Below, one piece after another: positions 33,672 to 42,209 of a stretch of 48,549 nt of DNA. The notes beneath the pieces are model-generated. The model was given only the letters and a program-made list of their open reading frames with translations. It did no database searches and was not told the origin of the DNA. The first letter of the stretch is position 1, and every line of letters begins with the position of its first letter. Position numbers and translations under genes: made by a program. Where the stretch lies: the NCBI GenBank assembly GCA_034437695.1, contig DAOTTJ010000240.1, positions 1-48,549 of the forward strand, written 5' to 3'. Source of the DNA: Paraktedonobacter sp034437695. GTDB taxonomy: Bacteria > Chloroflexota > Ktedonobacteria > Ktedonobacterales > Ktedonobacteraceae.

Positions 33672-33851
33672 TTAGGGACCACTCATTCGGCCTCCACTTC
33701 GAACATTGAGGATCACACCTATGTCTGACACGAGGAATTGTTCGAGAAGACGCACCCTCTCGTCGTTCTTCTGAGCCGCCCGCAATTGCTCGCGTAGGTC
33801 AGAAGCGGCTGTTCCCCAAAGCAGGGAAAGATCAACAACCTGGTTAGTCAA
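33672..33851 (-). pseudogene. AraC-family regulator (DUF6597-type sensor) fragment
   Basis: From TTG 33851 to TAA 33674-33672 the minus strand reads TNQVVDLSLLWGTAASDLRE, QLRAAQKNDERVRLLEQFL. This is the linker segment after the sensor domain in AraC regulators of the DUF6597 type (VVDLxxLWGxxAxxLRExL). The DNA-binding AraC domain is absent, so it is a truncated remnant. Confidence 0.5.
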
Positions 33852-33926
33852 GACGAACCTCTAATCGATGGTAACACCTAAGAGCATCCTCCCTCATTGC
33901 TTCACTCCAGCGAAGCACAGTCTCAC

Positions 33927-33984
33927 GTGCAGGAAGGCATTATTCGGGCGCACGTCTCTGCGCCCGAATAATGCCTTCCTGCAC
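33927..33984. terminator. Perfect 26-bp hairpin at the end of the O-antigen-ligase-like gene
   Basis: Arms 33927-33952 and 33959-33984 are exact reverse complements with a 6-nt loop. Outer arm GTGCAGGAAGGC and inner GGGCGCA match the layout of hairpins at 8118 and 36070. It lies 7 nt past the stop codon (minus direction), so it probably ends that transcript. Confidence 0.65.
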
Positions 33985-33991
33985 CTTCTTC

Positions 33992-35803
33992 TTACACCTT
34001 ACCGCGCCAGGGGGTACCTGTGAGCACCCGCAGCAGCAGCAGGGCCACCACCAGCATCCAGAAGCAGAAGGCCAGGTCTTGCTCCAGGAAAGAGCTATCG
34101 ACCAGACCCTGACAGAGCGCGGCGAGCATGGCCCCCCCGATGCCGAGCACTGCCCACTCTAACGCGGTCACTTCCGGGCGTACGCTGTGGCGCACCGTGC
34201 GCACAATGCGGGCAAACAGCCAGAAGAAACAGCCCAGAATGGCCAGGAACGCCAGCAAGCCAAAGATGCCTATGCTGACCCAGACTTGCAGGAACGTCTC
34301 GTGCGGATGCGAGAGGTGCGGCTCTTCGCCCAGACCGGTCCCCTGCGTGGTCCCAGGAATGTGTAGCATAATAAAGTGGGGAGCCGTCCACAAACTGGGG
34401 CAGATGTTGTTATAGGTGTAGTGGCAGAGCCAGTTGTCCATCCCAACGCCCAACCACGGGTAACGACGAATCATATTCAGCGCAACCTGCCAGAGATAAT
34501 AGCGCTTGGTGAACGTGCTGACGCCCTTGCTATTGTCGTGCCAGTTGGTGAGAAAGTGTGTCAATTGTCTGTGCAAGCCAAGTCCAACGGCCAGTCCTAC
34601 CACGACCAGGACACCTGCGCTTATCAAGAGCGTGCGCCGACTACGTAGCGAGAGAGCCAGGATAAAGAGCAGCGCGACCGGCAGCGCCAGCGCTGTCCCC
34701 AGTGATTGACTGAAGATCAGCACACCAACCAGGGGAACGCAAGCCAACAGCCAGAGCACACAGATCTTCCACGAGCCTTGTCCTCGCAGGAGACGGGCCA
34801 GTTGAAAGATCACTATCGCCATGACAATCGGCAAGATATAATCAGAGAAAAGTCCAATGCTGTTTGCGCTCCCATAGACCGCCACGACGCGCCCGCCACT
34901 TAACGATTGCTGCAACTGGTCGGCAAAGAAAAAATATTGGACCAGGCCGATCGCGGCAATCACTAATGCCGAGCCGATAAACGCACCAAGCAGCCGCTTG
35001 AGGTCCTGCACCGTACGCAAACAACACAGCGCTAGTCCAACGTAGAGCAATGGGTCGAGCACCTCCTCGCGCAAGGCCCGCAGCGCAATCGAGCGCGAAA
35101 GAGCCACCAGCACCGAGCAAGATGCGACGAGCGCAAACACAACAACCGGCACCAGAAAAGGTCCCAGGCGAGCGCGAAACGTGCGCCAGGCGAGCCGATA
35201 GCGCCAGTGCTCCTGCTCCACAAGCAACTGTCCTAGCGCCACCAGCGTACAGACTCCCAGACTAATTTCCACCAGACTGAAATCGTAGTGATGCGAGCCA
35301 TAGCTGAAGATGGTCTTCTGAACCATATAATAGGGCAGGGCCAGCGGCATCAGAGCCAGCGCAAAGGGCAGGCGATACCAGCTTAACACCGCGAAAATCG
35401 CCAGAAAGGGGAACGAATAGAGATAGGGCGGCATATGCAAAAAACTCCCTGCACCCAGATTGGTATTGCCAATCAGGTAGTAGAGTCCCAGCGCAAGGAT
35501 AAGTCCCAGTTCAATCAAGCGGTCGTGCCAGAACGGCGGCCATCCCTGGAGCACCCGCCAGGTACCCGGTGAGGGGACCTCATGCGCAACCTGACCCTCT
35601 TTGTCGATAACTACCGCTGAGCTACCGTCGGCATCGTCAATCCCGTTCCAGACCTCAGGCACCTCTGCCAGCCTGGTCGCTTCGGCATCCACGCCCTCCA
35701 CCGGAGGAGTCGCTACGTCTTCCACGTGCTCTGCCGCCTCGTTGGTCCCAGACGCTGGAACCGGAGGATGGACAAATTGTTGATCTTTCATCAAATTTTT
35801 CAC
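33992..35803 (-). CDS. O-antigen ligase / Wzy-like polymerase membrane protein
   Basis: A 603-residue protein with a ~85-residue acidic cytoplasmic N-terminus (HVEDVATPPVEGVDAEATRL) and about a dozen membrane helices. The large periplasmic loop has the Wzy_C/WaaL-type sequence RYPWLGVGMDNWLCHYTYNN and PHLSHPHETFLQVWVSIGIFG, including the conserved loop His and Glu. Such proteins join or polymerise lipid-linked glycans outside the membrane. The GTG at 35803 or the ATG at 35791 could be the start. No glycan biosynthesis cluster surrounds it. Confidence 0.87.
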   Translation of the reverse strand: MKNLMKDQQFVHPPVPASGTNEAAEHVEDVATPPVEGVDAEATRLAEVPEVWNGIDDADGSSAVVIDKEGQVAHEVPSPGTWRVLQGWPPFWHDRLIELGLILALGLYYLIGNTNLGAGSFLHMPPYLYSFPFLAIFAVLSWYRLPFALALMPLALPYYMVQKTIFSYGSHHYDFSLVEISLGVCTLVALGQLLVEQEHWRYRLAWRTFRARLGPFLVPVVVFALVASCSVLVALSRSIALRALREEVLDPLLYVGLALCCLRTVQDLKRLLGAFIGSALVIAAIGLVQYFFFADQLQQSLSGGRVVAVYGSANSIGLFSDYILPIVMAIVIFQLARLLRGQGSWKICVLWLLACVPLVGVLIFSQSLGTALALPVALLFILALSLRSRRTLLISAGVLVVVGLAVGLGLHRQLTHFLTNWHDNSKGVSTFTKRYYLWQVALNMIRRYPWLGVGMDNWLCHYTYNNICPSLWTAPHFIMLHIPGTTQGTGLGEEPHLSHPHETFLQVWVSIGIFGLLAFLAILGCFFWLFARIVRTVRHSVRPEVTALEWAVLGIGGAMLAALCQGLVDSSFLEQDLAFCFWMLVVALLLLRVLTGTPWRGKV

Positions 35804-36000
35804 TATCTTGCAAAAAGAGCTATGTTTGAAACAAAAAATACTCGACCTTACCTACTAAAGAGCAACGCTCCAGGTGTAGAGCGCGGGCAGACGCTTGCTC
35901 TCTTTTCGTGAGAAATCCGGTGACTACCCTCTGCGAGTATAGCAAAATCATCATCACTCGTCCATATTTCTCCAGGACTATCGAATACTCCCCAGACCTC

Positions 36001-36065
36001 TTTACACAGGTAGGGTGTTCGCTGAACTGAACGCTTCGCCACTGCGAAGCCCAGACTTCACTGTG
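36001..36065. repeat. Intergenic repeat A, copy 2
   Basis: Matches 28617-28677: TTTACAC...GAACGCTTCGC...GCGAAGCCCAGACTTCACTGTG. It flows directly into the hairpin at 36070. The hairpin loop differs (CACT against GGTG) while the stem is kept. Confidence 0.65.
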
Positions 36066-36069
36066 CAGG

Positions 36070-36110
36070 AAGGCGCTTGTCAGGCACAATCTGCGCCTGA
36101 CAAGCGCCTT
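36070..36110. terminator. 16-bp hairpin downstream of the DinB gene
   Basis: Arms 36070-36085 and 36095-36110 (AAGGCGCTTGTCAGGC and its reverse complement) with a 9-nt loop. It has the outer GTGCAGGAAGGC and inner GGC(A/G)CA layout of the hairpins at 8118 and 33927. Confidence 0.55.
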
Positions 36111-36202
36111 CTTCTCTTTGGGGTGTCCGACCATCAGGGAAGGACAAAAAACCTACTCGCGAAAAGGCTTACCCCCCTTGTCGCTGAAGCGACCGCATCC
36201 GC

Positions 36203-36796
36203 TTAATCCAACTCGACGACTGGCAGACCATGTACGCCGAGAATGGTAGAAATTTCGCTGCCGTGATGGATGTCATGTTCAAGCATATGCCAGATGATCC
36301 ACTGGAGCGAAACTGCGGGTCTCACTTCACCAGACAGACGCGCTGCATCCACCCACATCTGGGCGAATGGCTGAAGCGCAGGCTCTACCAGTTTCGCGTG
36401 ATGCACACGTTCCGCATCATCAAGAGGCGCAACTACCCGCTCAAGATCAGCAGGCGTCAGGCGAGCAAGCGTATTCTCGATCATCTGCCAGGTCTTCTCA
36501 AGTCCGGCAACCAGTTCTGCCGCCGTGTGGCATGGGTCTACGTCCCCCTCGCAGACTCCGAGCGCCCATAATTCAAGGGAAGTAAGGTCGGCGCTCCCCT
36601 CGCCCATTCGTGCGTGGAACCACCAGGCGCGATTTGCGACAATATGCGTTACGTACATGCCAATCGACCAGTGTTGCGGCGTGTTGCGCAAGGCAAGCTG
36701 CTCCCCTGTAAGGGACGCGATGGCCGTGACAAGACGTTGCTGGTGGATACCCCAACCAGCGTAGAAGGGGAGGAGTGAAAGCTGATGTTCTGTCAT
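36203..36796 (-). CDS. DinB/YfiT-family metal-binding protein
   Basis: A 197-residue four-helix-bundle protein of the DinB superfamily. Putative metal ligands are in WSIGMYVTHIVANRAWWF and IIWHMLEHDIHHGSEIS. Members include thiol-dependent transferases (mycothiol/bacillithiol type) and proteins of unknown role. Length is typical. Stands alone on the minus strand; substrate unknown. Confidence 0.87.
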   Translation of the reverse strand: MTEHQLSLLPFYAGWGIHQQRLVTAIASLTGEQLALRNTPQHWSIGMYVTHIVANRAWWFHARMGEGSADLTSLELWALGVCEGDVDPCHTAAELVAGLEKTWQMIENTLARLTPADLERVVAPLDDAERVHHAKLVEPALQPFAQMWVDAARLSGEVRPAVSLQWIIWHMLEHDIHHGSEISTILGVHGLPVVELD

Positions 36797-37390
36797 GATA
36801 GGTATTCCTTGCTTTTTTCTGAGCGAAAAAACAGCATAATCGTATCAACGAGCGAGAAAACGCTGGGGCGCGATGCGAGGAAGGAGAGAGCAGGTCATCG
36901 CTTGTATACTAAGCGCCTATGCTGCTGCCACGACCAGGGGAAAGCTGGCATCATCTGCTATTGGTAGATAGGGAACATCAGCAATGCGTTCGCCAGAGTT
37001 CCCATGCTTGACACCTCTTTGCCGCGTGCGTCTCCATATCGACTTTCGCACCATCAAATGCTTGCGTTCTCACTCTCCGCCGTCTCACTTTGGCAGAGCC
37101 AGAAGGGCCGTCGAGCAAGCAATCATGCCCTGCGGCATTCCAGGCACAGAACGACTGAGCGCTCCGCTCATGCCTGACGAGAGACACGCGATAGTTGAAA
37201 GCACAAATGGTAACGTCCGTTTCACTGTTGAAACAGGAAACACGATGGAGCTAACAGCACACTGACATAGATGTCAAAACCTCCCCAAAAGTGAATACCT
37301 CCCCTACTATACAGAGAAAAAGACGCTCCTGTCAAGGATAGGTCGGGCGAACTCCAAAGCTATATAATGCTCAGCGTATGGCCCCTGTAG
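36797..37390. other. Intergenic region without recognised content
   Basis: Open frames of under 95 codons show no domain and no good start signals. I see no RNA gene. The first part should contain the DinB promoter; the rest leads into repeat B. Confidence 0.45.
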
Positions 37391-37530
37391 GGGAGTGCGG
37401 AGAGCGGCAGCCCTTTGCCGGCACCCTGTCTGGGGGACAGGTACTCTGGGGTGTTCCCAATAACCTTTTTCTTTTGTTTTGCCGGAGGCAAAACAGGCAA
37501 AACAGGAGTGCAGAGAGGTGCTCTCTGCTA
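37391..37530. repeat. Intergenic repeat B, copy 2
   Basis: Begins GGGAGTGCGGAGAGCGGCAG, includes CTTTGCCGG, GGGGTGTTCCC and TTTTGCCGGAGGCAAAAC, and ends with the hairpin GCAGAGA-GGTGC-TCTCTGC. The layout is that of 28716-28842, with a ~20-nt insertion and compensated changes in the last hairpin (GCAGAGGG/CCCTCTGC there). Confidence 0.7.
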
Positions 37531-37733
37531 ACTTCATATCTATGGCTCGGCGTGTGGCCCCGTCCCTTGAACAAAGGATCGGGTTGCAAGCCGTAGGCTT
37601 GCAGAGAATCACCAAGAGCAATGGATCTGTTTGTACCTATGTGTATCCTGATAAAGAAGGAGTGCTCTCAGTGAGAGCTAAGAGCACACAGCCTCGTGAA
37701 AGGTCATTCTACTTTCAGAAAGGAGTCCTCTCT

Positions 37734-37832
37734 ATGAAACGTGTCTAGTTTTCTGTTTTGCTCATCTATTCGGTGTTTGTCGTCTCCTATGGCTTCGCTC
37801 GTACTCTCTCCGCCGCCACGACAACCCTCTAG
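37734..37832 (+). pseudogene. Possible secreted-protein remnant with in-frame TAG
   Basis: After a good ribosome-binding site (AGAAAGGAG) ATG 37734 reads MKRV, then TAG (37746-37748), then FSVLLIYSVFVVSYGFARTL and SAATTTL to a second TAG. Ignoring the first TAG this is a signal-peptide-like N-terminus. Either a broken small secreted protein or chance; no downstream mature domain is seen. Confidence 0.3.
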
Positions 37833-37989
37833 TGCTCTCCTGTATTGCGTCTCCGGTCACCTGTTCGCTCAAAAAAACACCTCCATTGTAGATGAAATAT
37901 GTGTTCGGCCGTATCATAAGAGAACCGCCCTTTCTTAGTGAAGGAACCCGGATGAAGCAAGCAGTCTAAAGTAAGGAAACATCTCAACT

Positions 37990-39180
37990 ATGCCAACAGA
38001 GAAACTGGTCACCAGGGATCAGCGCCGAAGACTTTTTACACGTTTAGCGAAAATCCCTGTAAAATACAGAAAGACGAAGCCCGAGACAACATTGGTAGGG
38101 GATCATAATCAAGAGGAGATAAACGCACGCTCGTCGGCTTTTATGCACGATGTGGTACATTTTGAGCAGGCTCCTCTGGGAGATCGCCTGGAGGTTCCAC
38201 AGATGACTTTTATAGGCTATATCTTTCAAGTCGGGACGCAGCCGCGTAGCATCGAGGTGACAGATATCATTGAGAGCGTCAACGATGCAGACCAGAGCTA
38301 TGCCTGGATCGATCTCGCTAACTACGGACCAGAAGAACTGCAAACCCTGGCTCAGGTCCTTCAGATCCACCCGGTCGCGGTTCAGGTCGCCCTTTCCGCC
38401 TGGCGCAGTCCACGCCTGGATGTCTTTAATGATCATTTCTTTGTAACCGCGACTCTGCCCGCGCTGCAAAGTAATCCATATCGCATCCAGACCCACCAGG
38501 TGAGCATGTTTATCGGCAAGAACTACTTGCTCTCGGCTCATCAGGTGGCTTTACCATTTGTCGAACGGGTGTTAACTCGCGGGGCGCTCCACAGCGAGAA
38601 CGCGCAGGTCGATGCGGCCTTTCTCCTCTACCTGATTTTAGACGAGCTGTTGACGTATTACGAGGATCTGAATATACAGATGCAGGAAGAGATCGAGCAG
38701 ATGGAGGAGCGAGCCTTGCTGGATACCTCCGATGACTTTCTTACGGAGTTACTGCATTTTAAACGCTATACCTTCGCCCTGTGTCAGATAGCCGATCAAC
38801 ACCGCGCGATCTTCGCCGTTTTCATGCGCCCGGATTTTCACTACATCCCTGAGCAGGAGATTATGCTGTACTACCGCGATCTTGCGGCCCGGCTCGCACG
38901 CCTGGTCGATACGCTCAGGAACGCCAAAGAGTCGGTCAATGGCATCTTTGACATCTATGTCTCGCACATTTCCCATCACACGAATAACGTCATGAAAATC
39001 TTGACGATTGTCTCAACCATCCTGTTACCGACGACGCTGATCTTTACGTTTTTTAGCACCGAAACTATCCAGGATATCCCCATTCTCACCCACCGCGTCG
39101 GTTTCTTTTTGATGATCCTGAGTGTTTGTTGCGTCAGTGCAACGATCCTCTGGCGCTTTCGCAATAAGGGATGGTTGTAG
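37990..39180 (+). CDS. CorA-family divalent-cation transporter-like protein, GMN motif absent
   Basis: A 396-residue CorA-type protein. The N-terminal alpha/beta domain includes YAWIDLANYGPEELQTLAQ. The long stalk helix follows (ELLTYYEDLNIQMQEEIEQM), then two C-terminal membrane helices (KILTIVSTILLPTTLIFTFF and VGFFLMILSVCCVSATILW) and a basic tail. The selectivity motif YGMN expected after the first helix is replaced by FFSTE. Mg2+ specificity is therefore doubtful; it may carry another ion or have a different role. Monocistronic by spacing. Confidence 0.87.
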   Translation: MPTEKLVTRDQRRRLFTRLAKIPVKYRKTKPETTLVGDHNQEEINARSSAFMHDVVHFEQAPLGDRLEVPQMTFIGYIFQVGTQPRSIEVTDIIESVNDADQSYAWIDLANYGPEELQTLAQVLQIHPVAVQVALSAWRSPRLDVFNDHFFVTATLPALQSNPYRIQTHQVSMFIGKNYLLSAHQVALPFVERVLTRGALHSENAQVDAAFLLYLILDELLTYYEDLNIQMQEEIEQMEERALLDTSDDFLTELLHFKRYTFALCQIADQHRAIFAVFMRPDFHYIPEQEIMLYYRDLAARLARLVDTLRNAKESVNGIFDIYVSHISHHTNNVMKILTIVSTILLPTTLIFTFFSTETIQDIPILTHRVGFFLMILSVCCVSATILWRFRNKGWL

Positions 39181-39236
39181 AAAATGCCTGGCCTTTGTTG
39201 TTTGTAACTGCTGTGTTGTAGAGTAGAGCGTGAAGT

Positions 39237-39262
39237 GGGAGTGCAGAGGGCTATGCCCTCAC
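39237..39262. repeat. Intergenic repeat B, short partial copy
   Basis: GGGAGTGCAGAGGGC-TAT-GCCCTCAC: the opening motif of repeat B with a small hairpin (AGGGC/GCCCT). It lies between corA-like and the glutamate decarboxylase gene. Confidence 0.5.
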
Positions 39263-39302
39263 TGTTCTCTCCCCTCTCCGCTGTGAAAAGAGAAGGTAAC
39301 GT

Positions 39303-40700
39303 ATGTTAGCGAAGAAAGTTCCTGCCCACGAGCATCGGCAGCAGAACGATACAGATTTAGCCCCAACTTATGGGGCGCGTCTCTTAAATGGCAATGTGCC
39401 ACGCTATGAATTGCCCGAGGATGAGATGCTGCCTCGTACGGCCTATACGCTCATTCACGATGAACTTATGCTGGATGGCAATGCTCGTCTCAACCTTGCA
39501 ACCTTTGTCACGACCTGGATGGAACCAGAGGCGCGTCTGTTGATGACTGAAACGTTTGACAAGAATATGATTGACAAAGATGAGTATCCCCAAACCGCTG
39601 AGATCGAGAAACGCTGCGTCAATATTATGGCTCGTTTGTGGAATGCTCATGCAGAACACGATGCTCCTGGGACCTCGACGCTTGGATCGAGTGAGGCGGC
39701 GATGTTGTGCGGGATGGCGCTGAAATGGCGCTGGCGAGCGCGGATGCAGGCCGCAGGCAAACCCACCGACACACCCAATCTCGTCATGGGCATCAATGTC
39801 CAGGTCTGCTGGGAGAAGTTTGCTCGTTACTGGGAGGTCGAGCCACGCTATGTCCCCGTTGAGCCTGGTCGCTATCACCTGACCGCAGCAGAGGTTGCCA
39901 ACTACTGCGACGAGAATACGATCGGCGTTATTGCTGTGCTTGGCAGTACCTTTGATGGCAGCTATGAGCCAATTAAGGAGATCAGCGCGGCTCTGGACCA
40001 GGTGCAGAGTGAGAAGGGGCTGGATATTCCTATCCACGTTGACGCTGCCAGCGGCGGCTTTGTGGCTCCCTTCATTCAGCCCGACCTGGAATGGGATTTT
40101 CGCGTCCAGCGTGTGGTCTCGATCAATGCCTCTGGCCATAAGTATGGTCTGGTCTATCCTGGCGTCGGCTGGGCGGTCTGGCGCGACCAGGCGGTCTTGC
40201 CGGAAGAGTTGATCTTTAAAGTCAACTACCTCGGCGGCGAGATGCCGACCTTTACGCTGAACTTCTCGCGACCCGGCAACCAGATCATCGCCCAGTACTA
40301 TAACTTTCTCCGCCTGGGTCGAGAGGGATATACGCGCATTCAACAGGCCTGCCACGATACGGCTCTCTACCTCTCACACGAGATCGCGCAGTTGGGTCCG
40401 TTTGAACTCCTCTCAGAGGGCAATGAGTTGCCCGTCTTTGCCTGGAAACTCAAAGAGGAGACCAACTTCACGCTGTTCGATCTCTCCGATCGACTGCGCT
40501 ACAACGGCTGGCTGGTTCCTGCCTACGCGCTGCCCAAAAACTGTGAAGACATTGTGGTTCAGCGTGTTGTGGTCAAAGAGGGTTTCAGTCGCGATATGGC
40601 ACACATGCTGATCCACGATATCCATACGGCTCTCCACCACTTTTCTTTACAGCCCGCGCATACGAAAAAAGAGCAAGGCTCGCATTTTGCGCATCTCTAA
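39303..40700 (+). CDS. gadB: Glutamate decarboxylase
   Basis: A 465-residue PLP enzyme converting glutamate to GABA with consumption of a proton. It matches GadA/GadB throughout: GTSTLGSSEAAMLCGMALKW, IHVDAASGGFVAPFI, and the PLP lysine in SINASGHKYGLVYPG. Length matches the E. coli enzymes. No GABA antiporter (GadC) gene is adjacent. It is followed 17 nt later by a class I glutamine amidotransferase gene. AGAAGG lies upstream of the ATG. Role in acid resistance or GABA metabolism is an inference. Confidence 0.95.
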   Translation: MLAKKVPAHEHRQQNDTDLAPTYGARLLNGNVPRYELPEDEMLPRTAYTLIHDELMLDGNARLNLATFVTTWMEPEARLLMTETFDKNMIDKDEYPQTAEIEKRCVNIMARLWNAHAEHDAPGTSTLGSSEAAMLCGMALKWRWRARMQAAGKPTDTPNLVMGINVQVCWEKFARYWEVEPRYVPVEPGRYHLTAAEVANYCDENTIGVIAVLGSTFDGSYEPIKEISAALDQVQSEKGLDIPIHVDAASGGFVAPFIQPDLEWDFRVQRVVSINASGHKYGLVYPGVGWAVWRDQAVLPEELIFKVNYLGGEMPTFTLNFSRPGNQIIAQYYNFLRLGREGYTRIQQACHDTALYLSHEIAQLGPFELLSEGNELPVFAWKLKEETNFTLFDLSDRLRYNGWLVPAYALPKNCEDIVVQRVVVKEGFSRDMAHMLIHDIHTALHHFSLQPAHTKKEQGSHFAHL

Positions 40701-40717
40701 TCGCGAAAGGAGACGAT

Positions 40718-41464
40718 ATGGCTGACCGGAAGCATGCGCTGGTGTTGCAGCATTTCTATGAGAATCCGCCAGGAAGGGTAGGGGATATTCTCGATACGCA
40801 TACTATCCCTTTCGACCTGGTTCACGTTGGTCAGGACCCGCTGCCCGATCCACGGACCTATGGCGCGATCATTGTGCTCGGCGGAACACAGCACTTATAC
40901 GACAAGGCAACGTATCCCTATACGGTCCACGAGGAGCTATACATCCGTGAGGCCATCAAGGAACGTGTTCCCTATCTGGGCATGTGCCTGGGTGGACAAC
41001 TCCTCGCCAACACATTCAATGCGCCAATCCGCAGGCTGCCGAAAGAACAGATAGGGTTTTTGCGCATCGACCTGACGGAAGCGGGGCAGAAGAATCCTCT
41101 GTATCACGGCCTGCCAGGATATCAGCAGGCCTTTCAATGGCATGAAGATTGTTTTGCCTTGCCACAAGGTGCGGTCTCTCTGGCCCACTTTGAGGAAAGC
41201 GCAAATCAGGCGTTTTGCTATCTCAACCACGCCTATGGCTTACAGTATCATATCGAACTCACAGAGGCTATACTCGATCTCTGGCTGCACGACCCGGTGT
41301 TGAAAAAGGAATGCATCGACTCCTATGGAACTGAACAATATGCGAAGATGGAGCGTGAAGCCGGGGTCCTCTATCCAACCTATGCTCAGCACGCGCAGCT
41401 TGTGATCGAGAACTTTTTACGTTTGAGTAAACTCATCACTGACGAGAATGTTCCCAGCACGTAG
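40718..41464 (+). CDS. Class I glutamine amidotransferase-like protein
   Basis: A 248-residue GATase1 domain protein. The nucleophile is Cys90 in YLGMCLGGQLLA; the oxyanion region is IIVLGGTQHLY, and the His-Glu pair is in LQYHIELTE. It is most like stand-alone GMP-synthase-type amidotransferases of unknown acceptor. AAAGGAGA precedes the ATG. Placement directly behind glutamate decarboxylase suggests glutamine/glutamate or gamma-glutamyl metabolism, which is an inference only. Confidence 0.88.
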   Translation: MADRKHALVLQHFYENPPGRVGDILDTHTIPFDLVHVGQDPLPDPRTYGAIIVLGGTQHLYDKATYPYTVHEELYIREAIKERVPYLGMCLGGQLLANTFNAPIRRLPKEQIGFLRIDLTEAGQKNPLYHGLPGYQQAFQWHEDCFALPQGAVSLAHFEESANQAFCYLNHAYGLQYHIELTEAILDLWLHDPVLKKECIDSYGTEQYAKMEREAGVLYPTYAQHAQLVIENFLRLSKLITDENVPST

Positions 41465-41546
41465 TTTAGATGGCATGGTGATGACGGATGCAATCCACTG
41501 GCCGGGCAGCAAAAGCCCTACGTATGGAAAGGAGTTGATTGAGACT

Positions 41547-42146
41547 ATGATGCGCGTTCCACCGCTTGAAACCGAACGATTAATGATCAGACCATTGGCA
41601 ATGGGCGATCTGGAGGAGGTTCACCAGGTGCTCGATCTCACAGATGCCGACTTTGGCACCGAAGGAGCAAGTACACGCGACGAGCGCGAACGCTGGTTGC
41701 AGTGGACGATTCTCAGCTATGAAGAGCTGGCCCGGCTCAATCAACCGCCTTATGGCGATCGGGCTATAGCGCTCAAACAGACGCGACAGATGATTGGTGT
41801 CTGTGGATTTGTCCCTGGCTTTGGACCATTTGGGCAATTGCACACTGGCTCCCAGGATACGCTTGCTCACTTGAATGCACCTGAATACGGTCTGTTTTAC
41901 GCCATTTCCCCGGCCTATCAGCGCCAGGGATACGCCACCGAGGCAACCCGCGCGTTGATCGACTATGCCTTTACCCACCTCGATTTAAAACAGATCATTG
42001 CAACGACTACCTATGAGAATGTGGCCTCGATTGCTGTGATGAGTAAGGTTGGCATGCGGATCGCAAAGAACCCCTTTCCCGATCCACCCTGGTTTCAGGT
42101 GGTGGGCGTGCTTGCAAACACACTCACTGGCTCAGCGCCGACCTGA
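41547..42146 (+). CDS. GNAT-family N-acetyltransferase, RimJ/RimL-like
   Basis: About 199 residues starting MMRVPPLETERLMIRPLAMG, the standard RimJ/RimL-type opening. The acetyl-CoA loop is AYQRQGYATEATRALIDYAF, followed by ATTTYENVASIAVMSKVGM. AAAGGAG lies about 12 nt upstream of 41547; the frame is open from 41448 and overlaps the amidotransferase gene. Substrate unknown. Confidence 0.85.
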   Translation: MMRVPPLETERLMIRPLAMGDLEEVHQVLDLTDADFGTEGASTRDERERWLQWTILSYEELARLNQPPYGDRAIALKQTRQMIGVCGFVPGFGPFGQLHTGSQDTLAHLNAPEYGLFYAISPAYQRQGYATEATRALIDYAFTHLDLKQIIATTTYENVASIAVMSKVGMRIAKNPFPDPPWFQVVGVLANTLTGSAPT

Positions 42147-42209
42147 AAGCAAGGAAGCTCTCACCTCGTCTCTTGTTCCCCTGAAGCAGAAAGAGTCAGA
42201 GCACACACA

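Larger units (their letters stand above)
35804..36202. other. Intergenic region with repeat A and a hairpin
   Basis: No gene is supported. The first ~190 nt would hold the promoter of the O-antigen-ligase-like gene; then repeat A copy 2 and the hairpin at 36070-36110 follow. Confidence 0.5.

Noticed and set aside
39384..40355. Minus-strand open frame of 323 codons within gadB
   Set aside because: Shadow of the conserved glutamate decarboxylase; no family resemblance.
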